From Nitrososphaerota archaeon (GTDB taxonomy: Archaea > Thermoproteota > Nitrososphaeria > Nitrososphaerales > UBA183), in NCBI GenBank assembly GCA_029785235.1, contig JAFMAA010000003.1:82729-146728 (forward strand): DNA of 64,000 nt. The letters run 5' to 3'. Below the pieces are notes generated by a model. It did not search any database. It was not told the origin of the DNA and was given only the letters and a program-made list of their open reading frames with translations. Shown piece by piece: positions 50,311 to 58,579 of this stretch (position 1 is the stretch's first letter; each line of letters opens with the position of its first letter). The translations under genes and the position numbers were made by a program.

Positions 50311-52398
50311 CTAGCCGGCGGTTGAATACTGTGTCGTCGCCACAGACTTGCACCTAGGGCACCTGCCTGCGCTCTGCGGCAGTTTCGCTCCGCAGTTTCT
50401 GCAGACAAAGATGGTCTTGTCCACCTTGAAGTAAGCAAGCTTGGGTGTCGCATTAAGAATGAGGTTGTATATTCCCCTGACCTCGTCGGCGGACCCGTCC
50501 AAGGTGACAGAAATCCCTCCGCGTAATCCCGTGGAGAGTTTAGCCATATGGTCCATCTTCTCCGGGTTCTCCAGGTCGCCCAGAAGCAGCCTGGGTGCCT
50601 GAGTGTATGCCCCTCTCATGAGGGGTTGGAGGTTAGCCTTACCATATTTCTCAGAATCAAGGTTTGCGAGCCTGAGTGCGCCGTCCAGGTCCAACATCGC
50701 CACGCCCAGCCTGTCAATCTTGGTCGATTTGTCGTCAGCCACCTGGGTGGCCGTCCCCACTATCTTGTCGGCAAGCTCGTAACGGGAGGCCGTAGTCGAG
50801 TCTCTTATCAGGCTGGCAAGGGTCTCTTCGAGGCCGACAAGATTCATGATTAGAGGCATAGTGTCTGAAGTCACCGCGTCGGAACCAGACGCCAAGGACG
50901 GAAGCAGGCCCCTCTTCAATGCCCTCTCGATCAGCCTCCTCCTCGTCGAGAGCGCGTCCGCTGCTACCCCGATGAGGAGGGCTAACTTCGCCCTGAAGTA
51001 AGTTTCATCTTGGTTGGAGTCGTAAGCTAGCCTGGGGAGGTTCAGGCTGAGACCATGGAGGACGCTTATGTTGTCCGCCTGGGACTCCTGAGCGAGGACG
51101 TTGGCGTTAAGCCCGAGGAAGCTCCTCCGCTGATCTGAGGCGAAGAATGCAATCCTCCCGCCGTTGAATATGATCGATGCTGCGTCTTTCAATGTCTTGG
51201 TCTCATCCACTCTGTTGGGCTTCGCCAGGAGAAGCCGAACGTCAGGCCGGGGCGTCTCTTCGACGTAGCTTCTGTAGGCTCCGAGGGCGGCGTCAAGCGT
51301 CTTGTCCAATATTTCTCGGCCGACGTCGTCATGCTTGTATGGGTTGAGGTCGATCGTGATTGCCGGCCCGGTCGCTCCGGCTACGGGCGAGCCGATGGTC
51401 TCATAGAACCTAAGGAACAAAGACTCAAGCTCCCTCTTCCCCTTAGACCTGCAGTATGGGCCGACATATTGGAGGAAATTGCGTAAGGTCACCTCGTCAG
51501 AGACCTCCCTAGTAAGCATGGACGTCATATTGAGAACTATATTCAGCGCCCTTTCGGCATTCTCGGGGCTCGGTATCATCGAGGTGTTGAGTATCTTCCC
51601 CTTCGGGTTAAGCCCTGCGGACCTTACTGAGAGCAGGTCGATGAACACAGTGTCTGGGGAGAGACCCCACGAACCCGCGTTGGTGATATGGATTTCGCCC
51701 GACAGGTGGGCGTCCGCAACGTCCCTTGGCAGCTGCTCCAAGAGGAGGTACTCAGAGAACACCTGCTTCCCGGTCTGGTGGATTAGCGACTCGACGTTTG
51801 CCCCTTCGTCCCCGGCCTTCCCCAAAAGCTGAGTGACGTCATATATTGGCATGCCCAATCTGGTGAGCTTGTGTCTGTATTCTTCCATGCTATGCTCCAC
51901 GAGGAGCGCATTGACTATCTCGCGTATGAGCGGGGCGGTCAGGTACTGGGTCTGGAATTTGTACAGTCTGGATTCGGTCTCACTAGTAATCTTCTGAGCC
52001 AGCTCCACAGGCATCCCTGCCTCCTTCACCAGAGACTGAAGTATCTTGTTGGCGTTGAACTCCTCCATCGTCTGATGTGAAGTCCGCACATACAGCTTCC
52101 CACTCTCCACGAGAGATTGCTCTTCTATCTGCCTTGTAAGATTCAGCACAAGCCGACCGAGGTTGGTGACCGTGTACTTCCTCTCCTGCCTGTTGAGTTG
52201 GATGAGGAGCTGCTTCACGAGTTTTCGGAGGTGGTAGGCGAATTTTCCAGATTCCTTCTTCGACTTGAAACCAGCCAGGGTCTTCAGGGCGCTATAGGTC
52301 AGAGGGCCTTTGATGTTCAGTATCCTTAATATTTCGAGCCGCTGTGGAGACGCGATTACACTGTAGATTGTCTTGACCCTGCGGGGAGCTGCCTGCAA
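50311..52398 (-). CDS. Winged-helix/ATP-cone/NrdD-like protein lacking the glycyl-radical motif
   Basis: This 695-residue protein has three parts. Residues about 5-85 are an ArsR-like winged helix (IASPQRLEILRILNIKGPLT, then GKFAYHLRKL). Residues about 105-195 are an ATP-cone (YVRTSHQTMEEFNANKILQS), the dATP/ATP sensor of reductases. The rest resembles anaerobic reductase NrdD and ends in a zinc ribbon (CRNCGAKL, CPRC). After the ribbon the protein ends in TTQYSTAG, with no RxCGY-type glycyl-radical sequence. Outside the ribbon there is one cysteine only. It therefore cannot be a working NrdD and is probably a nucleotide-sensing regulator. It sits 133 bases upstream of nrdJ. Confidence 0.82.
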   Translation of the reverse strand: MQAAPRRVKTIYSVIASPQRLEILRILNIKGPLTYSALKTLAGFKSKKESGKFAYHLRKLVKQLLIQLNRQERKYTVTNLGRLVLNLTRQIEEQSLVESGKLYVRTSHQTMEEFNANKILQSLVKEAGMPVELAQKITSETESRLYKFQTQYLTAPLIREIVNALLVEHSMEEYRHKLTRLGMPIYDVTQLLGKAGDEGANVESLIHQTGKQVFSEYLLLEQLPRDVADAHLSGEIHITNAGSWGLSPDTVFIDLLSVRSAGLNPKGKILNTSMIPSPENAERALNIVLNMTSMLTREVSDEVTLRNFLQYVGPYCRSKGKRELESLFLRFYETIGSPVAGATGPAITIDLNPYKHDDVGREILDKTLDAALGAYRSYVEETPRPDVRLLLAKPNRVDETKTLKDAASIIFNGGRIAFFASDQRRSFLGLNANVLAQESQADNISVLHGLSLNLPRLAYDSNQDETYFRAKLALLIGVAADALSTRRRLIERALKRGLLPSLASGSDAVTSDTMPLIMNLVGLEETLASLIRDSTTASRYELADKIVGTATQVADDKSTKIDRLGVAMLDLDGALRLANLDSEKYGKANLQPLMRGAYTQAPRLLLGDLENPEKMDHMAKLSTGLRGGISVTLDGSADEVRGIYNLILNATPKLAYFKVDKTIFVCRNCGAKLPQSAGRCPRCKSVATTQYSTAG

Positions 52399-52470
52399 CC
52401 CGACCTGACGTCTAGGTCAAAAGTATTTAACGCTATGACTATCTGTTTTCATTAGAGTCTTATGATTGGA

Positions 52471-52578
52471 TGGGGTCGCCCGGATTTGAACCGGGGATCT
52501 CAAGCGGACTCGGCACGCCGGCGAAAGCCGGAAGGGCACCCAAGGCTTGAAGCCTAGACCAGACTAGCCGACGACCCC
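52471..52578 (-). tRNA. tRNA-Pro (TGG) with a canonical intron
   Basis: Acceptor GGGGTCG/CGACCCC, D-stem GGCT/GGCT, anticodon stem CAAGC/GCTTG and T-arm CCCGG-TTCAAAT-CCGGG are all present. The anticodon loop starts CTTGGG, giving anticodon TGG. An insert of 32 bases (52507-52538) follows position 37, the usual archaeal intron site, and can fold into a GC-rich hairpin. The mature tRNA would have 76 bases without CCA. Confidence 0.9.
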
Positions 52579-52606
52579 TACGCTACTTGGTCTAGCCCAG
52601 AGATAG

Positions 52607-53215
52607 TTATGGGTTCTGGGTTGATGACGGCTTCCCTCTTGACACGAAGCGGTTCCCCCTCTCGAAGAACCTCCATCTGTTAGACCGCCCGGCAGACACC
52701 CCCACCCTAGTGCTCGTCGAAATCTCTCTCGCTTTGCGCTCATATTCCAAGTAGAGCCTTTCTGATGTCACGAGGTCTTCTCCGCCGAACCTGTCGTCTA
52801 TGCTCAGGGCCTTGGTAAGGTTGCCTGGCCCTGACGCGAGCTTGACGAAAGGGGCTCCCCTCCGGTTCTTCGACATGGCACAGACTCCCTCGCATGGCTC
52901 GATTGCCCTCAGCAGAACCGCCCCGGGCGCCCCCAGTGGTTCTGTGGTGACATTCAGGCAGTAGTGCAGGCCCATCGTGAAATAGACGTAAGCATGCCCC
53001 GGCGGACCGAACATGACGCGGTTTCGTGGAGTCATCCCCTTGTGAGCGTGGCTCGCAGGATCTCTCGGGCCCCTGTACGCTTCTGTCTCGACGATGGTTC
53101 CAGACAACCTCTCCCCCCCTATCACTCTGACGATGCGGCATCCAATCAAGTCCCTTGCCACTGCTGGGGTATACCTATTGTAGAACTCCCGCGGCACGCG
53201 GCCAAGCAAAATCAT
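52607..53215 (-). CDS. mpg: 3-methyladenine DNA glycosylase (AAG/MPG type)
   Basis: This base-excision enzyme removes alkylated purines. The 202-residue protein shows RDLIGCRIVRV near residue 22, GTIVETEAYRGPRDPASHAH with the catalytic glutamate near residue 43, and MFGPPGHAYVYFTMGLHYCL near residue 68. The region PGNLTKALSID near residue 130 is also conserved in the family. The start at ATG 53215 fits the usual length. It stands alone between tRNA-Pro and a gene-poor stretch. Confidence 0.94.
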   Translation of the reverse strand: MILLGRVPREFYNRYTPAVARDLIGCRIVRVIGGERLSGTIVETEAYRGPRDPASHAHKGMTPRNRVMFGPPGHAYVYFTMGLHYCLNVTTEPLGAPGAVLLRAIEPCEGVCAMSKNRRGAPFVKLASGPGNLTKALSIDDRFGGEDLVTSERLYLEYERKAREISTSTRVGVSAGRSNRWRFFERGNRFVSRGKPSSTQNP

Positions 53216-53915
53216 CCGATTGGACTCGCAAGGCCCATTTAATTAGACAACCAACAAGTCCTCCGCACCAATAAATGTCTTGGCTGACCTACAATTCCGC
53301 TAGCTGTTCGCAATGGCCACCAACAGAGACATAGAGCCGGAGCGCCTTGTCCACAATAGCAAGACCAAAGGTCCCGACCTCCAGCGATTGGCGACCCTTC
53401 ACCCACCTAGTTCGAGCCGATGCCTAAACTCGAGCAGGTCTCCGGGACCGATCTTTTTCAACGCCTAAGGGATGACTTGGCTTTGGGGAGGTGTCTTACT
53501 GTCTATCACGAGAGTAGGCTAGGGCGGAGCGTGAGTCATCATCTATACGCACCAGACTCTGACAACCCCACAGGTTGACAACTTCTTTTCCAGATTCGCG
53601 GGCCTCCATGCCAACAAGCGTAGCGTACTCACCTACATCCACTGGCCTTCACTCGGAGAGTCTCGGGGTTCCGAGGTAGACGTTGGTTATCCCTGTCGAC
53701 GCGTGGACCCGCAATTCAGCGCGTTCCGGACTAGACCTGTTTGTGTTCTATCGATGACTCCCACAAACGGCCTCGAGGATACTCGCGACGGCGATCGGAC
53801 CTACTAGCGACCCGCAAACGAAATGACGGATTTCTGTCGTTAATCCCGTCGCCCCGCCTGCGGTCGTCAGCGTCGTAATCGCATCGTGAGGGGGGAAGGT
53901 AAAGGTGAAACCTGG
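53216..53915. other. Interval without a supported gene
   Basis: About 700 bases lie between the glycosylase and archaeosortase genes. Several short open frames exist on both strands, but none has convincing composition, motif or promoter. I see no repeat or RNA signature. Confidence 0.45.
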
Positions 53916-54815
53916 CTACGACGGCGTGTATGTGGTTCCAGAACTGGAATGACCGGCAATGCTGTTCCTTCCCATCCTGGAATAGATTGTGAGCGCTGCA
54001 AGGTAGAATCCAAGAAATATCGCGTATCCTATCCAGTTGTGGACCCCCCAGAATGCGGAGGCCCCATCGACGTATCCAACCCACATCAGGAGCAGTATTC
54101 TGAACGAGTTAAGCAATGTCAATATCGCTACCCCTGCGACCGCTACGACAGCCGTCGACCTAATGTCCTTCTTCATGTCTAAGTGCATGAGACCAAGCAG
54201 ACCGACGAAGGTGGTAATCGAAATTATACTCGAGCATCCTGGCGCAACGAAGCCGTTGACTACTTCGCCTGTCTTGGAAAACAACTCGAACTGGGTGCCC
54301 TGCCAAGCCACTGGCAGTCCGGCTAGGCCGACGAACCTTGAAGCCATGACAGATGATGCGTAGGCCAGCGGCTCGCCGAAAGCCCACTGGAGCGCAAACG
54401 GCGCGCCTACCCCGACAGTATAGATGGCGGCAAAGGGGAGGAGGAATCCCTTCGTCAGAGGGTTAATGACCAACGAAGCGGCATACATGGTGAAGATGAC
54501 TGAAATGCCAGCTGTCTCCACCGTCTTGCCTGTGTAAGGCTCAGACAGCCACAGCGCCACCAAGATACTTGCGCCGAGAGCCCTTGTCCAGAGCTCGGAT
54601 GCCAGCCCACCTTCCGCATCAAGTAGGCCGCGTAGCTCCTTCCACTTCAGTGCGAAGATGAGCGTCAACAGGGCAGCGAAGGGGACGGCTGGGAAGACGC
54701 TGCCGAACGTGTCCCCCAGCGACTGGTCCAGAAGACTAAGAAAGTTCGGCGCGGTGGCTAGTGATAGGGCTGCTCCTGCTCCAATCCAAACGGCGAACCT
54801 AATTCCAGCTTTCAA
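53916..54815 (-). CDS. Archaeosortase (exosortase family)
   Basis: This polytopic membrane transpeptidase of 299 residues has about eight hydrophobic segments. The catalytic triad of the family is seen: Cys in VAPGCSSIISITTF near residue 193, Arg in TLLNSFRILLLMWVG near residue 238, and His in GVHNWIGYAIFLGF near residue 258. It cleaves a C-terminal tripartite signal outside the membrane and attaches the protein to a lipid or surface layer. The gene directly upstream, 13 bases away, encodes a protein with such a signal. Confidence 0.9.
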   Translation of the reverse strand: MKAGIRFAVWIGAGAALSLATAPNFLSLLDQSLGDTFGSVFPAVPFAALLTLIFALKWKELRGLLDAEGGLASELWTRALGASILVALWLSEPYTGKTVETAGISVIFTMYAASLVINPLTKGFLLPFAAIYTVGVGAPFALQWAFGEPLAYASSVMASRFVGLAGLPVAWQGTQFELFSKTGEVVNGFVAPGCSSIISITTFVGLLGLMHLDMKKDIRSTAVVAVAGVAILTLLNSFRILLLMWVGYVDGASAFWGVHNWIGYAIFLGFYLAALTIYSRMGRNSIAGHSSSGTTYTPS

Positions 54816-54828
54816 CGACTGGCCACGT

Positions 54829-55482
54829 TCACTGTAGATGCTGACGCATTGACGAAGTCCTCTTCATCATTAGATAGGCCGAGACTATCACGAGGACGGT
54901 GATGCCTACCATCGCAGCCTGGAACGGGAACTCAGGTATCCCACCGCTGCTCTTGGTGGAACTGGAAACCGAAGTTGTGGCGCTGAAGACCGAGTTAGTT
55001 GAGCTGGAAGATGTCGTGGTGGCAGTCGTGGTGCTCTGGTTGCCAGTTGTGCTCGCGCCGCTAGATATGCTCGAACTGGTAGATGTGACCACGGACGGCG
55101 CGTATTGGAAAGTGGCTGTAGCGTTCACCTGTGGAGGATATGCTCCCCAGGTTGCGTTCACAGTGTATGTCCCGGCAACCCACGCAGAAGTCCCGCCGGC
55201 TACGAAGGTGTAGTTATAGAGACCAGTGGCGGCACTAACCGTTGCTTCTCCTGGAGCAACTATGGTGTCATGCGGGTTGATTACTTCTAAGAAGACTGCA
55301 GTGTTCGGGCCTGGGGCTGGTATCACTCTTCCTGTGACATGAATTGCCTGTCCGCTCGCATATGAAGACTTGTCCGTTGAGACAGTTAGCGTGTACGACG
55401 TCTGGGCAACTGTACCCTGGGCAGCCAAGGAGATGGCCAAGACAAGCAGCAGAGCCTGTGCTGCATAGTCCCTATATGTCAC
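54829..55482 (-). CDS. Secreted protein with PEF-type archaeosortase sorting signal
   Basis: This 217-residue protein begins with a signal peptide (AAQALLLVLAISLAAQGTVA). One Ig-like or macroglobulin-like beta domain follows (LTVSTDKSSYASGQAIHVTG, residues about 32-125), and then a 55-residue Ser/Thr-rich stalk suited to glycosylation. The C-terminus is a sorting signal: GIPEFPF, a membrane helix (AMVGITVLVIVSAYLMM) and a basic tail (KRTSSMR). It is encoded 13 bases upstream of the archaeosortase, so it is most likely its dedicated substrate. The start is GTG. Confidence 0.85.
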   Translation of the reverse strand: MTYRDYAAQALLLVLAISLAAQGTVAQTSYTLTVSTDKSSYASGQAIHVTGRVIPAPGPNTAVFLEVINPHDTIVAPGEATVSAATGLYNYTFVAGGTSAWVAGTYTVNATWGAYPPQVNATATFQYAPSVVTSTSSSISSGASTTGNQSTTTATTTSSSSTNSVFSATTSVSSSTKSSGGIPEFPFQAAMVGITVLVIVSAYLMMKRTSSMRQHLQ

Positions 55483-55550
55483 GACTGGATTCGGTCGCCA
55501 TCTCTGTATATAATCCTAACAGCTTGACGACCAATTCAGAAGTTGGTGTG

Positions 55551-55681
55551 TGGGGGTAGTCGGATTTGAACCGACGGTCTACAGGTTTCTTAGGCAGCTC
55601 CAATGTCAAGTCATCCACGTTTCCGTGTCAGCCATTGGTGTCACTGGAGCCTGTCGCCCTGCCTGGCTGGGCTATACCCCC
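55551..55681 (-). tRNA. tRNA-Trp (CCA) with a 57-base intron
   Basis: Acceptor GGGGGTA/TACCCCC, D-stem GCCC/GGGC, anticodon stem ACAGG/CCTGT and T-arm GTCGG-TTCAAAT-CCGAC are present. The anticodon loop begins CTCCAG, giving CCA (Trp). The insert 55587-55643 follows position 37. It contains TGGAGC, which can pair with GCTCCA of the exon, as expected for bulge-helix-bulge splicing. In many archaea this intron also holds a box C/D guide RNA; here CTGA and GGATGACT are present but the insert is short. Confidence 0.9.
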
Positions 55682-55728
55682 AACACGGCCTCCAGGCCGA
55701 CCGACAGGTGCCTTTAGAGTTTCCCAGG

Positions 55729-56007
55729 TCACTCGGCGAGGTTCCACGGCTTCCCCCCGCGGACCACGCTCTCCGGCAGCCTCGGACTCCACTTCTCGAG
55801 GAAGCCGATGTCTTCCTTCCTGTTTCTTAGGTTGTCAGGGAGCATTACTGGAATCTCGTCAATGATGGGGTAGTACCTTCCGCACTGAGAACAGAGGAGG
55901 ACACCGTCGACCACTACGTCGGGTTCTCTGACGCCGAACTCAAGCATTTCCAGGGGGTAGTGTTTGTCCATGGGGCAGGCGAGTATGTCCAGAAGCTTCC
56001 TCTGCAT
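55729..56007 (-). CDS. Trm112-like zinc-binding protein
   Basis: This 92-residue protein is of the Trm112/UPF0434 type: LLDILACPMDKHYPLEMLEF at the N-terminus, GVLLCSQCGRYYPIIDEIPV near residue 38, and MLPDNLR after it. Trm112 activates several methyltransferases that act on tRNA, rRNA and release factor. The zinc-binding cysteines are present. It is alone, next to tRNA-Trp. Confidence 0.87.
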   Translation of the reverse strand: MQRKLLDILACPMDKHYPLEMLEFGVREPDVVVDGVLLCSQCGRYYPIIDEIPVMLPDNLRNRKEDIGFLEKWSPRLPESVVRGGKPWNLAE

Positions 56008-56248
56008 GCCTCCGGACGCTTGAGGTCATGTAAAAAACGCTTGGCGGGCGGGAAACGTTAATCTACCGCTGGAGAACCCCTTGATTCCAGCCGGCCATAG
56101 CGCGTGGGTCCGACCCAGACTCGTTCCGATCCTGGCAGTCAAACCGCGCGTCGCCCCGGTGCTACTGACTTCCGAAAGGAGTCGGGAAGCCGAGGTGCCG
56201 GCGCCTTCTTCCAAAAACGCCTGCTTACACCGGAGATGTCTTACAGAA

Positions 56249-56257
56249 CATTTAAGT
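56249..56257 (+). promoter_or_regulatory. TATA-like box for the DUF1512 gene
   Basis: CATTTAAGT lies about 35 bases before ATG 56289. This fits a short-leader or leaderless archaeal transcript. Confidence 0.4.
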
Positions 56258-56288
56258 CCGGGTTTACGACATCAAATCAGGTAGTTTC

Positions 56289-57413
56289 ATGTCCGTTCTT
56301 GAGGGTGGAGTCCTTCAGTTGTTCCCAGGAGTCAATGCCTCAGACCTTGTTACCCTCGTATGGATTGGCTTCTTCGCCCTCACTTTCCTCTACCAGACCA
56401 GGATACAGTCATACCTGGCTCTGAGCGAGATCAGCAGGGGTCTCAACAAGCTCAAGGTGATGAAGGACAAGGCGAGAAAGGACGCCATAGATTATCTCGT
56501 CGACGTTGGTAAGGCCCCGAACGATCCTTCACCGAGGGTAGACCAATTCCTGGACTATGTCGCCATCATGCCTGTGGACATGGACCCGGCTGGCATAGTG
56601 GGGAAGGTTGATCACATCGTGACGACCAATAATGACAGGGTAAGGGCGGAAGTCGGCGCCTTGCTCAACCAGAACAACCCCGTCACGGTATCAATCAGCG
56701 AGAACCTGTTAGAGGTAGCTACATCGCTTAACCAGATCCATAAGATTGTCCGCCACTACTATCTCCTCGGGAAGAAGACGAACTCCTACTTCACTCTCGT
56801 CCAGTTGCAGATGCTCATGCCGATGATAATCCAGGAGGCAGACGCCCTACTCAACGCCGTCGACTCATTCAAGCTGGGGCAGCCAGTCGGCGACGGGATT
56901 GGTCCCATCGTGGTCTCTAGGTTCATGGCCGGGAAGGAGAAGCGCGTCATAGCCAAAGACACCGTGATGACCATCACGGAGTACAAGGGACGAAAGCTAT
57001 ACGTCTTGAAGGCTGACGGGCCTATGGCATACGTGGGGCAGCCCGGGGTAGCCATCCAGAAGATTGTCGGGGAAATGGGTGTCAAGCCCAGTGCCATCGT
57101 GATGATTGACGCGGCGCTGAGGCTCGAGGGGGAAAAGACAGGGGAGATAGCCGAGGGCGTCGGCGCCGCGATAGGCGGAATCGGCGTTGAAAAGTTCCAG
57201 ATAGAGGAAGCTGCAACCAGGATCAAGGTCCCACTGTATGCCATACTCGTGAAGCAGAGTCTCCTTGAGGCAATCACAGTGATGAGGAAGGAGATTGCAG
57301 AGGCGGCGGACAAGGTCACGCAGGCGCTGAACAGGGTCATCGAAGAGAAAACGAAGGAAGGGGACGATGTAGTGGTCGCCGGGATAGGTAATACGCTGGG
57401 TGTAGCGCAATGA
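56289..57413 (+). CDS. DUF1512 family protein
   Basis: This 374-residue protein starts with a membrane helix (LVTLVWIGFFALTFLYQTRI, residues about 18-38). The long conserved cytosolic body of DUF1512 follows: IVRHYYLLGKKTNSYFTLVQ near residue 155, and PIVVSRFMAGKEKRVIAKDT near 205. VGQPGVAIQKIVGEMGVKPS comes near 255 and AEGVGAAIGGIGVEKFQIEE near 290. The family is widespread in Thermoproteota-type archaea and its function is unknown. It overlaps the next small zinc gene by four bases. Confidence 0.9.
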   Translation: MSVLEGGVLQLFPGVNASDLVTLVWIGFFALTFLYQTRIQSYLALSEISRGLNKLKVMKDKARKDAIDYLVDVGKAPNDPSPRVDQFLDYVAIMPVDMDPAGIVGKVDHIVTTNNDRVRAEVGALLNQNNPVTVSISENLLEVATSLNQIHKIVRHYYLLGKKTNSYFTLVQLQMLMPMIIQEADALLNAVDSFKLGQPVGDGIGPIVVSRFMAGKEKRVIAKDTVMTITEYKGRKLYVLKADGPMAYVGQPGVAIQKIVGEMGVKPSAIVMIDAALRLEGEKTGEIAEGVGAAIGGIGVEKFQIEEAATRIKVPLYAILVKQSLLEAITVMRKEIAEAADKVTQALNRVIEEKTKEGDDVVVAGIGNTLGVAQ

Positions 57414-57613
57414 TGAGTTCTGTTCCGGGCCCGGACAAGAAGTCGAAACTGCTCGTCTACACAATTGAGGAGTGTCCTGTCTGTGGGCAAAAGACCAAAC
57501 GTGCATTCGCCGTTGGGGACTACGTGACGAAGGAGGCTGCGAAGTGCTCGAAGTGCGGGAACCCTACTAGGATAGGTCTGGTTTACGCCGAAAGCATGAA
57601 GCCGTCACGTTAG
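57410..57613 (+). CDS. Small zinc-ribbon protein coupled to DUF1512
   Basis: This 67-residue protein has a single four-cysteine zinc ribbon: CPVCGQKTKRAFAVGD and CSKCGNPTRIGLVYA. Its start overlaps the stop of the DUF1512 gene, so the two are translated together and may function together. A second ATG directly follows the first. The 3' end overlaps the convergent aminopeptidase gene by nine bases. Confidence 0.8.
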   Translation: MMSSVPGPDKKSKLLVYTIEECPVCGQKTKRAFAVGDYVTKEAAKCSKCGNPTRIGLVYAESMKPSR

Positions 57614-58507
57614 GACTACTAGGCCGCCTTCATCGAAGGCGATGGTGTGTTCGAACTGAGCCACCGGGTTGCCCGACGCCTCCACTAACGTTGGGTACGC
57701 TCTAGCTATCTTCTTGGCCACAAGCCTATCGACTAACTCAACGGCTTTCTTTGCGCCCAGATCAGCAGCGTACCACCGTGGGGTGAACGGGAGTGTCTTG
57801 CGCTCGTTCCATACCATGTCGGCGAACGAGTCCAACTCGTGGGCCCCCGTCTTCTTCCTCGCTACAATGGAGAATATGGTCCTCGACGAACCGTCGATGA
57901 CATAGCCAGCCGCGGTCCCGAGCGTCAGGAACGGTTCGATGGCGAACACCTCCCCTTTCCTCAGCATCTGCATACCCGGCATGTACAGATTCGGTATGCT
58001 CTTCCCGGCATGCACTATGTATCTGTCCACAGTATGCCCGGTGAGGTTCTCAATTGTCTTGAACCCAAAGCGCGCCGCTTCTCTGTGAATCTCTCTCCCG
58101 ATCTCACCAGTCCTCTGATCCTTCCTCGCGGCCGCTATCGCTGCATCCAGGGATCTCTCCGTCGCTTCGAGGAGTAGGTTGTAGTCCGGGTTATAGGTGA
58201 CGCTTACCGACGTGTCGGTGACATACCCGTCGATATGGACCCCGAAGTCAACCTTTACGAGATCACCTTCACGAAAGACCGAGTCGACACCGACCGGGGG
58301 AGAGTAGTGAGCAGTCACCTCATTGACCCCAATCCCGGTAGGGAATGCCAGCCTGCCTCCCCGTGATTCTACCTCTCTCTTCACCAGGTCGCAGATTTCG
58401 AGATACGCCACACCAGGCTTGACTGCCGACTTCACGACCGACTTCACTTCACTGGTTATCTTCCCAGACTTTCTGTATCCTTCAGGAATCAGCCCCAACT
58501 CTCTCAC
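57605..58507 (-). CDS. map: Methionine aminopeptidase type 2
   Basis: This metalloenzyme removes N-terminal methionine from new proteins. The 300-residue pita-bread protein has the ligands in order: HYSPP near residue 67, VDFGVHIDGYVTDTSVSV near 90, TGHTVDRYIVHAG near 157, VFAIEPF near 193 and the final QFEHTIAFDEGGL. The lid insertion and length fit the type 2 (archaeal/eukaryotic) form. The start is GTG. Confidence 0.95.
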   Translation of the reverse strand: MRELGLIPEGYRKSGKITSEVKSVVKSAVKPGVAYLEICDLVKREVESRGGRLAFPTGIGVNEVTAHYSPPVGVDSVFREGDLVKVDFGVHIDGYVTDTSVSVTYNPDYNLLLEATERSLDAAIAAARKDQRTGEIGREIHREAARFGFKTIENLTGHTVDRYIVHAGKSIPNLYMPGMQMLRKGEVFAIEPFLTLGTAAGYVIDGSSRTIFSIVARKKTGAHELDSFADMVWNERKTLPFTPRWYAADLGAKKAVELVDRLVAKKIARAYPTLVEASGNPVAQFEHTIAFDEGGLVVLT

Positions 58508-58579
58508 AAATCCTTTATGCAGTTACTGGGTCAGCGGTGCGCACGTGGTATTTCAACTGATTTGCGAGGTGTTGCTCTA

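Noticed and set aside
50548..50853. Plus-strand open frame opposite the NrdD-like gene
   Set aside because: Antisense of a continuous 695-residue gene with clear domains.
52507..52538. Reading the tRNA at 52471-52578 as Ser, Leu or suppressor
   Set aside because: Those readings leave mispaired stems; only the proline reading with an intron after position 37 pairs every stem.
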